64,000 bases of DNA from DATATV01 sp036268615 (GCA_036268615.1 DATATV010000053.1:123671-187670); one strand, 5' to 3'. Counted from the first letter of the stretch, positions 43,655-53,321 are shown. Notes: generated by a model not told the origin, from the letters alone. Made by a program: numbers and translations.

Positions 43655-44850
43655 CGGGACACCTCCAGCCGCACGGTCCAACCGCCGCTCTCCGGGTCGG
43701 GTCCGGCGCTCAGGGTGCCGCCGAGCAGCGCGGCCCGCTCGCGCATCCCGACCAGCCCCACCCCGCTGCTCGACGCGACGGCGGCCGGCCGCTCGCCGGG
43801 CCTGTTGCTGACGGTGAGGAAAACGGCGTCCGGGGTGAACTCGACCACCATCGTCCGGGCGGCGCCGCGCGCGTACTTGGCGGCGTTGGTCAGCGCCTCC
43901 TGCGCGGTGCGGATCACCGCGTGCGCCACCTCGACCGGGACCGGCCCCGGGTCGCCGTGCACCGCGAAGGTGACCGCGTCACCGACCGCCATCAGTCGCA
44001 GACTTTCGTCCAGCGGCAACGTGTTCTCCCGCAACGCGTGCACCGCCCGACGGGTTTCGGCGATGCTGTCCACCGCCAGCGCCCGCGCCTTGCGCACCGC
44101 GGTCATCGACTCCTCGCCGCGCCCGTTGGCGTTCAGCGCGTCGGCAAGGTCGAGCTGCACGGCGATGCCCGACAGCGAGTGGCCGAGCACGTCGTGGATC
44201 TCCCTGGCGATCCGGCCGCGCTCCTCCAGCGCCGCCTCCCGCGCCTCGAACTCCGCCGCCCGCTGCGCCTGCACGGCGGCCTGTTGGGCGCTGAGCAGGG
44301 CATCCGACCGGTCCTGCCGGGAGGTGCCGATGTACACCGGCAGCACCACCGCCAGCGGAATCCACCACGGCCAGTTCCCCGGACCCGGCGCGACCTCGTT
44401 GACCAGCGCGGTCAGCCCGCTGGCGACGAGCGCGGCCACGGTCGCGATGGTCAGCGACACGCGGCGGGAGGCGACCCGGGCCCCGGCGACGCCGGTGGCC
44501 ACAAAGGCGAAGGTGGCCCCCACCGAGGTGGTGTGCACGAGGGGCAGCAACACCGCCGCGAGCAGCGCATAGGCGGAGGTCAGCGTGATCCGCTGCCACT
44601 CCGGCAGCCGGTTCCAGGAGAAGAAGCTGCCCACCGAGATGACCGACACCAGCACGAAGAGCACCAGCGCCAACGTGGGCGCGATGATGCGGTGGTTGTG
44701 CAGTTGGAGCGCGCTGACGACGATGAGCACGATGATGAGCACCGGGCGGATCAGGTCCTCGACGGCGTGCTCCCGCCGCACGAGCGGCTCATCCGGCGGG
44801 CGGGCCGACGAGGGTGAGGTCATCCGCGGTGCACCGTCCTCCCTGGTCAT
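43651..44850 (-). CDS. NarL-type sensor histidine kinase
   Basis: About 399 residues from ATG 44850. Five or six membrane helices come first, then a short linker coiled-coil (LLSAQQAAVQAQRAAEFEAREAALEERGRIA), the phospho-His box AREIHDVLGHSLSGIAVQLD, and HATPase motifs QEALTNAAKYARG and SGVGLVGMRERA. The frame is open upstream to 44985, but that part (Arg/Pro/Ala-rich) does not look like protein; ATG 44823 is another possible start. First gene of the kinase-regulator pair. Confidence 0.9.
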   Translation of the reverse strand: MTREDGAPRMTSPSSARPPDEPLVRREHAVEDLIRPVLIIVLIVVSALQLHNHRIIAPTLALVLFVLVSVISVGSFFSWNRLPEWQRITLTSAYALLAAVLLPLVHTTSVGATFAFVATGVAGARVASRRVSLTIATVAALVASGLTALVNEVAPGPGNWPWWIPLAVVLPVYIGTSRQDRSDALLSAQQAAVQAQRAAEFEAREAALEERGRIAREIHDVLGHSLSGIAVQLDLADALNANGRGEESMTAVRKARALAVDSIAETRRAVHALRENTLPLDESLRLMAVGDAVTFAVHGDPGPVPVEVAHAVIRTAQEALTNAAKYARGAARTMVVEFTPDAVFLTVSNRPGERPAAVASSSGVGLVGMRERAALLGGTLSAGPDPESGGWTVRLEVSR

Positions 44851-44990
44851 GCCCGGGCCGCCAGCGGCCCTGGTCAGCCTACCGGCGCCGAACTCGGCGC
44901 AGCTGCGCTGGTCACGACGGTAGGGCAGCGGCCGAGGAGCGTCGTCGGTCGAGCGTTGTATCTCCGGGTGGAGATACAACTCCACCCGGC

Positions 44991-46157
44991 TCAGGCGCGC
45001 TGGGCGGCGGCGATTTCTGGATAGTCCACCAACTCGATGTCGGTGGCGAACCTGTCCGTCAACTTCAACATCGTCCTCAGCAGGAACGGCGAGTTGAACA
45101 TCCAGTTCCGCAGCCGCATCCGCAGGCGGCTCCCGGGCGCCAGGAACGGGCCGGCGTTGCCCTGCTCGGAGACCTTCGCGTAGCCCCGGAACCTTTCCTC
45201 GTACCGCTGGAACCCGACCCGGTGGTCACCCCCGGCCGCGAGCAGCTCGCCGGCCAGGACGTACGCACCGACGACGGCCAGACCGGTACCGAACCCGCCC
45301 AACGTGTTGCCGTAGGCGGCATCGCCGAGCAGCGCCACCCGACCGGTGGCGTAGTGGTCCAGGTGTGACCGGCTGATCGAGTCGAGGTAGAACTCGGTCG
45401 CGTCCGGCAGCCGGGACATCAGCTCCGGCACCCGCCAGCCCGCGTCGCGATAGGCGGCCTGCACCAGCCGTTTCTGCTGCGCGGTGTCGTACCGGTCGAA
45501 CTCCAGCTCGGCGGAGGCGAACACGAAGAACGCCCGGGCCTTGGGTCCGCCGAGGGCGGCCATCCGGCCGGGTTCGTTGTACATCAAGGCGTCGCCGCCG
45601 AGCTCGCCGAGATCGGCCAGCGCGTAGTAGTGGCCGAGGAAGTCCACGTAGTCGGACTCCGGACCGAAGGCCAGCCGCCGGACCGTGGAGTGGATACCGT
45701 CCGCGCCGACCACCAGGTCGAACGTGCGCGGGGCGGTCTGCTCGAACGTCACGTGCACGCCGTCGGCGGTCTCGGTCAGCGAGGTGATCGAGTCGCCGAA
45801 GACGTACTCACACTCGCCCGCGGTGCGGTCGTGGAGGATGCGGGACAGGTCACCCCGCCGGATCTCGATCTCCCCGCCGGTGAACTCTCCCGGAATGACC
45901 GCGAGCCGCTTGCCGGTGGCGTCGACGACGGTCTGATCGCTGCCGCCGGTCTGCGCCCGGCGGACCTCGTCCAGGATGCCCATCCGCGCCAATACCGTGC
46001 GGTGGACGGCGCCCTTGAAGTCGACGGCCTGGCCGCCGGCGCGCGGCGCGCCTGCCTTCTCGATGACCGTGACGCGGCAGCCGTAGCGGTTGAGCCAGTA
46101 GGCGAGGGCGGGGCCGGCGATGCTCGCGCCGGAGATGAGGACCGTCGTGTTCTTCAT
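44991..46157 (-). CDS. FAD-dependent monooxygenase
   Basis: 388-residue class A-like flavin monooxygenase without a C-terminal extra domain. The FAD motif is ISGASIAGPALAYWLNRYGCRVTVIEK, the DG motif VVGADGIHSTVRRLAFG and the GD motif RVALLGDAAYGNTLGGFGTGLAVVGAYVLAGEL. Related proteins act on polyketides or small aromatic compounds. The gene starts 52 bp after the stop of the SARP gene on the same strand, and that gap contains three heptad repeats expected of SARP binding, so it is the best candidate SARP target. Confidence 0.9.
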   Translation of the reverse strand: MKNTTVLISGASIAGPALAYWLNRYGCRVTVIEKAGAPRAGGQAVDFKGAVHRTVLARMGILDEVRRAQTGGSDQTVVDATGKRLAVIPGEFTGGEIEIRRGDLSRILHDRTAGECEYVFGDSITSLTETADGVHVTFEQTAPRTFDLVVGADGIHSTVRRLAFGPESDYVDFLGHYYALADLGELGGDALMYNEPGRMAALGGPKARAFFVFASAELEFDRYDTAQQKRLVQAAYRDAGWRVPELMSRLPDATEFYLDSISRSHLDHYATGRVALLGDAAYGNTLGGFGTGLAVVGAYVLAGELLAAGGDHRVGFQRYEERFRGYAKVSEQGNAGPFLAPGSRLRMRLRNWMFNSPFLLRTMLKLTDRFATDIELVDYPEIAAAQRA

Positions 46158-46180
46158 GTCCGGTAGCGTCGCCGGGCCCG

Positions 46181-46209
46181 TTGACAGTCCACCGACAATC
46201 GGCTGACAG
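46181..46209 (-). promoter_or_regulatory. Three SARP-type heptad direct repeats at 11-bp period
   Basis: On the minus strand CTGTCAG (46209-46203), TTGTCGG (46198-46192) and CTGTCAA (46187-46181) start exactly 11 bases apart, the geometry known for SARP/OmpR-type binding. They begin one base after the SARP stop codon and 24 bp before the monooxygenase ATG. A clear -10 is not visible. Confidence 0.7.
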
Positions 46210-49200
46210 TCAGGTCTCGACGGTGTCCAGCACTGTCAGCGCCTGTTCAGGGCTCATCGCCGCGCCCCGGGCGTACGCCTCGGCAAAGCCCGCCGCCCCG
46301 GCGAGCGCGCCGGCCGCGGCGGCCGTCGTGGCCGCCCCCGCGTCCCCGGTCACCGCCATCCCCCGCAGCGCGACGCCGACACCGAGCAGCAACGCCGCCG
46401 CCTCCCCCCGGCCGCCGAGCACCGCAACAGCCGCCTGACTCTCCGCCGCGACGGCGAGCCCGGAGGCCAGCATCGCCGAACGAGCGATGGCCACCGACTC
46501 CCGGTACCGCCGCACCGTCTCGCCAGGCTCACCAGCGGCCTCGGCGAGCCGGCCGAGCGCCGCGAGCACCCGCGCCTGCGCCCACTCACCCCGGAAGTCG
46601 GGCAGCTGCGCAGACTTCCACGCCTCGCCCAGGATCTCCCGGGCCACCGTCAGCTCGCCCCGCGCCAACGCGATCTCCCCCAGCCCCAGCGGAATCTCCG
46701 GCGGAACGCCAGGCTGCCCGGCCACCCGAAATCGCTCGGCGGCAAGCTGATAGTCGGCGGCGGCCGTATCCCATTCACCGTGCCGCTGCCGGGACTCAGC
46801 CCGGTGGCAGAGGAACTCAGCACACTCCTGGCCGGCCCCCAACTGGCCGAGCAGCTCCAACGCCTCATCCCACAACTCGTCGGCGCGCCCCCACTCCCCC
46901 CGCCAACTCGCCACCAGCGCCAACCAGTCCAGCGCCTGCGCCGTCCCCCACCGCTCACCCAACTCCCGAAACTCGCCCAGCACAGCCGAAAGCTCCTGCT
47001 CCGCAGGAACAGGTCGGCCGCCCAACACCCCCAACAACGCCAGGCTCAGCCGCCCGAGCGCAACATTCCACGGGTCATTTCCGAGCAGCGGTTCCGCCTC
47101 AGTGGCCTGCTGACTCATCGGCCCGGCGGCCATCCCCCACACCACCGCCCCGAACGGATGGCGCAACGGCCGCCCGAACGTGCGCATGATCGCCGAGGCC
47201 CTGGCCCAGTGCTCGGGATCAGCGCGCGGCACCGCATGCACAACGCAGCTGACGTACTCCTCGGCGAGGCCCGCCGGCACGTCGGTCAGCAGCTCAGCGG
47301 CGGCCGCACCCACCTGACCACGCCGCCCACTCAGCCACCAATACGCCGACAACGCGCTGACCAGCCGAAACGCCGTCTCCCGATCGGCCCGCACGGACCA
47401 CCGCAAGGCAGCCATCAGGTTGTCGTGCTCGGCGGAGAGCCGGGCCAGCCAGTCAAGCTGCTCAGCCCGACGCAGGTGCGGATCGGCCCGCTGCGCGAGG
47501 TCGAGATGATAACGAGCGTGCGCCCGCCGCAACACGTCCAGTTCCCCGGCCGCGACGAGTTGATCGACGCAGAACAACCGGATGGTGTCCAGCATCCGAT
47601 AGCGGATTCCGTCGGTCTCCACCAGCGACTTGTCCACCAGATCCGCCAGCACGTCCTCGCCGACCCCGCAGACCGCCGCCACAGCGTCCGCCGGAGCACC
47701 GCCGCCGAACACCGCAAACCGCCGAGCAAGCAGCTGTTCGTCGGCACCGAGCAGATCCCAACTCCACTCGACCACCGCATGCAACGTCCGGTGGCGAGCG
47801 GCGGCCGTCCGGTCGCCCCGCGACAACAACCGGAACCGCCCGTGCTCGACCAGCCGGGCGGCGACCTCCGCAACGGTGAACTGCCGCAACCGAGCGGCAG
47901 CCAGCTCAATGGCCAGCGGAAGCCCGTCAAGCGCGGTACAAATCGCCACCACCGAGCCGGCATTCGCGGGGTCGACAACAAACCCGGGCCGAACCGCGGC
48001 AGCCCGGTCCGCAAACAACCGGACAGCGGGGTCAGTGCTAACCAGCGTGTCCAACGGCGGCAGCGGCAGCAGCGTCTCACCGGTCAGGCCGAGCGGTTCC
48101 CGACTGGTGGCCCGAACAGTCAGCCCAGGACACTCAGCCAGCAGAGTACGAACCAATGCGGCAATCGCGCCGATCACCTGCTCGCAGTTGTCCACAATGA
48201 CCACCGGACCGTCAGCCAGCGCGGCCACCAACCGACGCACCGGATCACCAACCGGAAACCGCAGATCCGACTCCCGCAGCCCCAGTGCGCCGAGCATCGC
48301 CTGCGGCACCTGATCGCCCGCGTCCACCGGAGACAGATCAACAAAACAGGCCGGCGAACCACTGCGGTGGGCCGCCTCAACGACCAGCCGGGTCTTGCCC
48401 ACCCCACCGGGCCCCAGAATCGTCACCAACCGGGTGTCCCGCAGCTCGTCCAGCCGCGCCAACTCTCGCTCCCGGCCCACAAAACTGGTGAACTGAGCAG
48501 CCGGCCCCTGCCGGCCGGGAGCCGCCGCCCGCTCAGCCCGCAGGATCGCCAACTGCGTGTCGGCCAGCTGAGCCGAAGGATCAGCGCCCAGTTCCTCGGC
48601 CAACAGCCGCCGCGCGGCGTCGAATTCAGCCAACGCCTCAGCCTGCCGACCAGCAGCGTGGAGGGCGCGCATCAGTTGCCCCCGCAACCGTTCCCGCAGC
48701 GGATGATCGGCCACCAGCGCCCGCAGTTCGGCAACCGAACTGCCCTCCGGCAAGGCAAGCTCAGCCTCAATCAGATCCTCGGTGGCGCCCAGCCGCAGCT
48801 CCGCGAGCCGAGCCGCCAACACCTCCCCATGCGGCAGGTCGACCAGCGCCGACCCACGCCACAGCCCCAGCCCCTCCCGCAGGAGGGCAGCGGCGCCGCT
48901 GAACTGTCCAGCCGAGAGCAACCGCCGCCCGTCCCGAGCCAGCCGCTCGAACAGCTGGACGTCGACGTCCTCCGGTTCGGCGACCAGCCGATAGCCGCTC
49001 CCGTGATGCTCGATCAACTCGGCCGGCAGGGTCTTGCGCAGCCGAGAAACCTGCGCCTGCACCGCATTGGCCGCGCCCGCCGGCGGCTCGTCCCCATATT
49101 GCCCCGCAATCAGCCGATCGAGCGGGACCACGCGCCCCACGTCGAGCAGCAACATCACCAGCAAGGCACGCGGCCGAGGCCCACCGACGGGAAGCAAATC

Positions 49201-49248
49201 CCCAGTCGCCGAGCGCACCTCAAGAGCCCCCAGGACACCGAACCGCAC
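46210..49248 (-). CDS. SARP/AfsR-type regulator with BTAD, NB-ARC and C-terminal TPR-like region
   Basis: 1012 residues. An OmpR-like winged helix (about 1-90, MRFGVLGALEVRSATGDLL ... HGSGYRL), the bacterial transcriptional activation domain (about 95-245), an ATPase of the STAND/NB-ARC class with Walker A GPGGVGKT (about 279-286) and VIVDNCEQV Walker B, then a helical, TPR-like C-terminus to residue 1012. AfsR-class SARPs activate secondary metabolism or local tailoring genes. The GTG start has no ribosome binding site. The heptads just after its stop suggest it activates the flavin monooxygenase at 44991. No biosynthetic core enzymes are seen nearby. Confidence 0.93.
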   Translation of the reverse strand: MRFGVLGALEVRSATGDLLPVGGPRPRALLVMLLLDVGRVVPLDRLIAGQYGDEPPAGAANAVQAQVSRLRKTLPAELIEHHGSGYRLVAEPEDVDVQLFERLARDGRRLLSAGQFSGAAALLREGLGLWRGSALVDLPHGEVLAARLAELRLGATEDLIEAELALPEGSSVAELRALVADHPLRERLRGQLMRALHAAGRQAEALAEFDAARRLLAEELGADPSAQLADTQLAILRAERAAAPGRQGPAAQFTSFVGRERELARLDELRDTRLVTILGPGGVGKTRLVVEAAHRSGSPACFVDLSPVDAGDQVPQAMLGALGLRESDLRFPVGDPVRRLVAALADGPVVIVDNCEQVIGAIAALVRTLLAECPGLTVRATSREPLGLTGETLLPLPPLDTLVSTDPAVRLFADRAAAVRPGFVVDPANAGSVVAICTALDGLPLAIELAAARLRQFTVAEVAARLVEHGRFRLLSRGDRTAAARHRTLHAVVEWSWDLLGADEQLLARRFAVFGGGAPADAVAAVCGVGEDVLADLVDKSLVETDGIRYRMLDTIRLFCVDQLVAAGELDVLRRAHARYHLDLAQRADPHLRRAEQLDWLARLSAEHDNLMAALRWSVRADRETAFRLVSALSAYWWLSGRRGQVGAAAAELLTDVPAGLAEEYVSCVVHAVPRADPEHWARASAIMRTFGRPLRHPFGAVVWGMAAGPMSQQATEAEPLLGNDPWNVALGRLSLALLGVLGGRPVPAEQELSAVLGEFRELGERWGTAQALDWLALVASWRGEWGRADELWDEALELLGQLGAGQECAEFLCHRAESRQRHGEWDTAAADYQLAAERFRVAGQPGVPPEIPLGLGEIALARGELTVAREILGEAWKSAQLPDFRGEWAQARVLAALGRLAEAAGEPGETVRRYRESVAIARSAMLASGLAVAAESQAAVAVLGGRGEAAALLLGVGVALRGMAVTGDAGAATTAAAAGALAGAAGFAEAYARGAAMSPEQALTVLDTVET

Positions 49249-49493
49249 AGGACGATTCTCTATGGCGAGAGAAGCTGCCGCAGGCCCGCCCCCACGACAG
49301 CCTGCCGGCCGACAGAACCGGAGTCGGTCCCGCCGGCCGGCAGTTTCGACCGCCCTACCCCTTCATCCCGATACCAAGCGCCCTGCCGTCTGTGGTGGTC
49401 CGTCAAGGTTTGGCCCGCCAGGGACAACCGCGGAACGGGACCAATCCCGCCCGTGCGCACCCGGCCACCCCGGCGGGAGGCGGGACCATGCCA

Positions 49494-50465
49494 TTAGGAG
49501 AAACCAGCAACCCGATGAGGCTGGTAGGGCTCCTCCAACAACCGAGCCTCGTCCTCATCCAACTCCACCGACACAGCCGAAATCGCATCCTCCAGATGCT
49601 GCATCTTCGTAGCCCCGACAATCGGTGCGGTGACCGGCGACCGCCCCAACAACCAAGCCAGCGCGACCTGAGCCCGAGGCAGCCCACGCTTCTCCGCGAC
49701 CTCGGCGACCCGGTCCACAATCACCTGGTCCGAGTCCTGGTAGAGGCTGTGCCCGAACCCGTCGTTCTCGCTGCGGGCGCTCGTGGCATCCCAGTCCCGA
49801 GTGAGCCGACCGCGGGCGAGCGGGCTCCACGGGATCACGCCGATGCCCTGGTCCGCGCACAGCGGCAGCATCTCCCGCTCCTCCTCGCGGTAGAGCAGGT
49901 TGTAGTGGTTCTGCATGGTGGTGAACCGGGTCCAGCCGCTCTGGTCCGCCGTGTACAGCGCCTTCAAGAACTGCCACGCGTACATCGACGACGCGCCGAC
50001 GTAGCGGGCCTTGCCGGCCTTGACCACGTCGTGCAGCGCCTCGACGGTCTCCTCGATCGGCGTCGCGTAGTCCCACCGGTGGATCTGGTAGAGGTCCACA
50101 TAGTCGGTGCCCAACCGGCGCAGGCTGTTGTCGATCTCCGCCATGATCGCCTTGCGGGACAGGCCGGCCCCGTTGGGGCCCTCGTGCATCCGGCCGTTCA
50201 CCTTGGTCGCGAGCACGATCTCGTCACGCTTGGCGTAGTCGGCCAGTGCCCGGCCGACGATCTCCTCGCTGGAGCCGGCCGAGTAGACGTTGGCGGTGTC
50301 GAAGAAGTTGATGCCGGCCTCGACCGCCCGCTTGATGAACGGCCGGCTCGTCTCCTCGTCCAGCGACCACTTGTGCCCGCCCCGGTCGGCTGCGCCGAAA
50401 CTCATGCAGCCCAGGCAGATCCGGGACACGTCGAGACCGGTCGAGCCGAGTTTCACGTACTCCAT
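49494..50465 (-). CDS. Aldo/keto reductase
   Basis: 323 residues. The AKR tetrad is visible as Asp and Tyr in DTANVYSAG, Lys in ATKVNG and His in YQIHRWD. Its ATG overlaps the epimerase stop by one base (TGATG), so the two are co-translated. C-terminal APIVGATKMQHLEDA is the cofactor end. Similar in motif spacing to the reductase at 18783. Confidence 0.92.
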   Translation of the reverse strand: MEYVKLGSTGLDVSRICLGCMSFGAADRGGHKWSLDEETSRPFIKRAVEAGINFFDTANVYSAGSSEEIVGRALADYAKRDEIVLATKVNGRMHEGPNGAGLSRKAIMAEIDNSLRRLGTDYVDLYQIHRWDYATPIEETVEALHDVVKAGKARYVGASSMYAWQFLKALYTADQSGWTRFTTMQNHYNLLYREEEREMLPLCADQGIGVIPWSPLARGRLTRDWDATSARSENDGFGHSLYQDSDQVIVDRVAEVAEKRGLPRAQVALAWLLGRSPVTAPIVGATKMQHLEDAISAVSVELDEDEARLLEEPYQPHRVAGFS

Positions 50466-51343
50466 CAGCTTTGCCCCTCCGTGGAACTGACCTGGTCGCG
50501 CCAGCTGTACTCGGGCTCGTAGCCCAACAGTCGGCGCGCCTTGTTGATCGACAGCAACGTCTCGTGCGGGCCGAGTTCGCCCCGCACCGGTACCTCGGGG
50601 TGCACCTGGGCGGCCAGCTCGGCACTCGTGGTCGTCGTCATCACCGTGTCTGCGTTGGCGATCACGAAGATCTCCAACCCGGTCCCGGTGTAGTCCAGCG
50701 CCCGGCGCACCGCCTGCGCGCCGTCCCGGGCATCGATGTAACCCCACAGGTTCCACTTGCGCAGCGCGGAGTCGGTGTCGTAGCCCGGGAAATTGGCGTA
50801 GTCGGCAGGCTCCATCACGTTGGAGAAGCGCAGGCCGATCATCTTGAGCTCCGGGTCCCACCGGCAGAACTGCGCGGCGGTCGTCTCGTCGACGAGTTTG
50901 CCCAACGAGTACGAGGAGTTCGGTCGAGGCGGGTACTCCTCGTCCACCGGCAGATACGGTGGCGGCTCGTCGAACGGCAGCCCGAGCACGGTCTCGCTGG
51001 ACGACCACACCACATTGCGGATGCCGGCCAGCCGGGCTGCGGCGAACACGTTGTAGGACGCCGTCACGTTGTTGGCGAAGGTGGCCGCGTTGGGCAGCAG
51101 GCCGGGAGCCGGGATCGCGGCGAGATGCACCACCGCGTCGAGCTTGCGGTAGCGGCCGTCGATCGCGGTCAGTGCCTCCACCGTCTGCCCGTAGTCGGTC
51201 AGGTCGACCTTGACGAACGGCGCGACCGGCCGCGGCGGAGGCACCCGGTCGATGTTGATCACATCCCAGCCCTGCTCCACCAGATGGGCGACGACCGCAC
51301 GCCCGAGTTTGCCGCTGCCGCCGGTGACGGCCACCCGGCTCAT
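50465..51343 (-). CDS. NAD-dependent epimerase/dehydratase (extended SDR)
   Basis: 292 residues. N-terminal TGGSGKLGR cofactor motif, Ser in WSSSETV, and the catalytic YxxxK as YSLGK (about residues 148-152). Extended-SDR members act on nucleotide sugars, uronates or hydroxy acids. ATG 51343 is preferred over an earlier start because the Rossmann strand then begins at residue 3. It is the first gene of a two-gene unit with the aldo/keto reductase. Confidence 0.9.
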   Translation of the reverse strand: MSRVAVTGGSGKLGRAVVAHLVEQGWDVINIDRVPPPRPVAPFVKVDLTDYGQTVEALTAIDGRYRKLDAVVHLAAIPAPGLLPNAATFANNVTASYNVFAAARLAGIRNVVWSSSETVLGLPFDEPPPYLPVDEEYPPRPNSSYSLGKLVDETTAAQFCRWDPELKMIGLRFSNVMEPADYANFPGYDTDSALRKWNLWGYIDARDGAQAVRRALDYTGTGLEIFVIANADTVMTTTTSAELAAQVHPEVPVRGELGPHETLLSINKARRLLGYEPEYSWRDQVSSTEGQS

Positions 51344-51514
51344 CGGCGCGCCGCCGGGTCGATCAGGCCGGTTGGTCCTGGTTTGTCCATGCACCTGTTC
51401 TGGTCCATGCGATCAGTATCAACTTCCACAGCCGTGGCCACCCGCCGGCCCGCCCGCACAGGTGAGTCACTTCACTGTCCAGCCCGCGGACCAGCTCTCG
51501 GACTACCTCTGCGA

Positions 51515-52006
51515 CTAGCTCTCGGACGCGGCAGCGGCCAGTTCGCTGATCCACAGCCGCAGCGCGATCTCGCTGTCCCGCAGCACCGCGGCCGGTTCGC
51601 CGAGGCCGCTCAGCGCGAGCCGCCGGCGTTCCAGCTTCGGGCTGCGGTAGTTGGGAAAGGCCAGATTGAGGCACATGTCGAGCATTTCGGTGTGGTACCG
51701 CAGAAGTTGGCTGATCCGGCCGGGCAGCGTGTCCGGGCCGTCGGCACCGGCGAGGTCGGCGGCCCAGCCGGCGAGTCGGCTGTATTCGGCGGCGACCACA
51801 TGCCCCTGCCGGCCGACCAGGCTCGGTGTCTCCCCCGGCAGCGCGCACGCCAGGATCACACCGTTGGCGTTGGCCTGCAGGGCGACCGCCCGAGCCACCA
51901 CTTCCAGCAGCGAACCCAGCCGCACCAACTGCGCCGCGTCCGACTCAGGACGGACGCCGGCCGGGCGGCTGCGGCGGGTGCGGTGGAAAAGCGGACGAAA
52001 CCGCAT
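51515..52006 (-). CDS. Hypothetical protein
   Basis: 163 residues from ATG 52006, not recognised. A basic N-terminus (MRFRPLFHRTRRSRP) precedes a helical body with LVRLGSLLEVVARAVALQANANGVILACALPG and LLRYHTEMLDMCLNLAFPNYRSPKLERRRLAL. No signal peptide or membrane segment is seen. TACGGT 5 bases upstream could be a -10 for a leaderless message. Codon use is consistent with real coding on this strand. It is 62 bp downstream of the hypothetical gene that follows IclR. Confidence 0.55.
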   Translation of the reverse strand: MRFRPLFHRTRRSRPAGVRPESDAAQLVRLGSLLEVVARAVALQANANGVILACALPGETPSLVGRQGHVVAAEYSRLAGWAADLAGADGPDTLPGRISQLLRYHTEMLDMCLNLAFPNYRSPKLERRRLALSGLGEPAAVLRDSEIALRLWISELAAAASES

Positions 52007-52067
52007 AATGCACCGTACTCCGCTGGTCACCACGGAAACAGCGGTCAGCAGGTGGAACGGAAGTCGG

Positions 52068-52466
52068 TCAGCTCGGTGGTCGGTACCAGCTCTGCGCCCG
52101 CAGCCACGTCAAGTACTCGTCGAAGATCTCCGCCAGCGCGCGCGACCCGGTCCGCCGCTCCAGAAACTCGTCCAGCAGCGAGAACAGCGTGTCCACCGCG
52201 AGTTGCTCGTTCGCCGGCTCGACCAGGATTGCGCCGAAGCCGCCGTTGACTCCCGGGAAGGAGACGTGCAGGAGCAGCGACGGCCAGTTCAGGTTGTCAC
52301 CGGTGCCGACCTGGACCACCAGCGACTCGCGGAAACCGACCAGCAGCTGCCCGTCGTTGCCGGCGTCGACGCCGTGCAGGAACGCGCAGAACTGCCCGTA
52401 GGAGCCGTCGATGCCGTACATCTGCGGCCGCTGGTGGAGCCGGCCGAACAGCGACCGGTAGTCCAT
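52068..52466 (-). CDS. Small hypothetical protein coupled to IclR
   Basis: 132 residues, not recognised with confidence. It begins MDYRSLFGRLHQRPQMYGID and continues FCAFLHGVDAGNDG, a pattern recalling small actinobacterial proteins of possible immunity type, but this is a loose resemblance. The C-terminus is helical and acidic (DTLFSLLDEFLERR; LAEIFDEYLTWLRAQSW). The ATG overlaps the IclR stop by one base, so the two genes are translationally coupled. Confidence 0.65.
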   Translation of the reverse strand: MDYRSLFGRLHQRPQMYGIDGSYGQFCAFLHGVDAGNDGQLLVGFRESLVVQVGTGDNLNWPSLLLHVSFPGVNGGFGAILVEPANEQLAVDTLFSLLDEFLERRTGSRALAEIFDEYLTWLRAQSWYRPPS

Positions 52467-53233
52467 CAACCGTAGAGGCTGGTGGCGATCCGGTCGGCGC
52501 AGCGCTGGCAGGACTCGATCATGTTCTGCAGGTGCGCGCCCTCCATCCGCTGCATCGGTCCGGCCGCGGTGACCGCCGCCGTGGGTACGCCGCCTGGATC
52601 GCAGACCGCGACACCGACCGCGCCGAGCCCGGCCTCGCTCTCCTGGTGGTTGATCGCGTAGCCCTTGGACCGGATCTCCTCGAACTCGGCCAGCAACTCC
52701 GTGCGGGTGCTGACCGTGCCGGCCGTCGCCCGGGACAGTTCCTCGGTCGGGTACAGCTCGGCGAACGCCTCCGGGGTGAGCCGGGCCAGCACCGCCTTGC
52801 CACCCGAGGTGGCGTGCGCGGGCAGGTCCAGGCCGAAGCGGGAGGCCACGCGCACCGCGTTGCGCGACTCGATCGAGTCGACGAAACGCATGTTTCCCCG
52901 CTCCGGAATCAGCAGGCTCACCGTCTCGCCGGTGTCCTCGGCCAGCTGTTCGAGATGCGGCCGGGCCCGGCCGCGCACGTCCAGGTTGCGCAGTGCCGCC
53001 TGGCCGACCTCCATCAGCTGCGGTCCCGGCCGGTAGACCCGCGAGGGCGAGTCCTGGACGGCGAATCCCTGGCTGACGAACGTGGTCAGCAGGCGATGCG
53101 CGGTGGAGCGAGCCACTTGCAGGTGGTCGGCCGCGAACGAAACCCGAATCGTCGGGTTGTCCCGGAAGAGCAACAGCAGCTTGAGCGCGTTGTCGACCGA
53201 GTCCACCGTATGCCGACCGGTGGAATTCCTCAT
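52466..53233 (-). CDS. IclR-family transcriptional regulator
   Basis: 255 residues with winged helix-turn-helix (VSFAADHLQVARSTAHRLLTTFVSQGF) and complete IclR effector domain (GETVSLLIPERGNMRFVDSIES). The ATG at 53233 lies inside an IclR-like palindrome, so negative autoregulation by promoter occlusion is likely. Followed by two small hypothetical genes. The expected catabolic target is not obvious; the broken flavoprotein and capA-like genes are the neighbours upstream. Confidence 0.9.
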   Translation of the reverse strand: MRNSTGRHTVDSVDNALKLLLLFRDNPTIRVSFAADHLQVARSTAHRLLTTFVSQGFAVQDSPSRVYRPGPQLMEVGQAALRNLDVRGRARPHLEQLAEDTGETVSLLIPERGNMRFVDSIESRNAVRVASRFGLDLPAHATSGGKAVLARLTPEAFAELYPTEELSRATAGTVSTRTELLAEFEEIRSKGYAINHQESEAGLGAVGVAVCDPGGVPTAAVTAAGPMQRMEGAHLQNMIESCQRCADRIATSLYG

Positions 53234-53241
53234 AGCGGAAC
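53225..53241. promoter_or_regulatory. IclR-type operator over the iclR start codon
   Basis: ATTCCTC-ATA-GCGGAAC matches the GTTCCGC-N3-GCGGAAC pattern with two mismatches, both in one arm. It covers the ATG at 53231-53233. Confidence 0.5.
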
Positions 53242-53321
53242 TATACGCTGACGAAGGCGCGATTTGCAGGCACCTAGCGGAAATATCGGGCTCCCCCTGC
53301 TGACCAGGCGTAACTGGTCGA

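Noticed and set aside
46780..49497. 905-codon open frame opposite the SARP gene
   Set aside because: Antisense shadow of high-G+C coding; Pro/Arg/Gln-rich with no motifs, while the opposite strand has complete domains.
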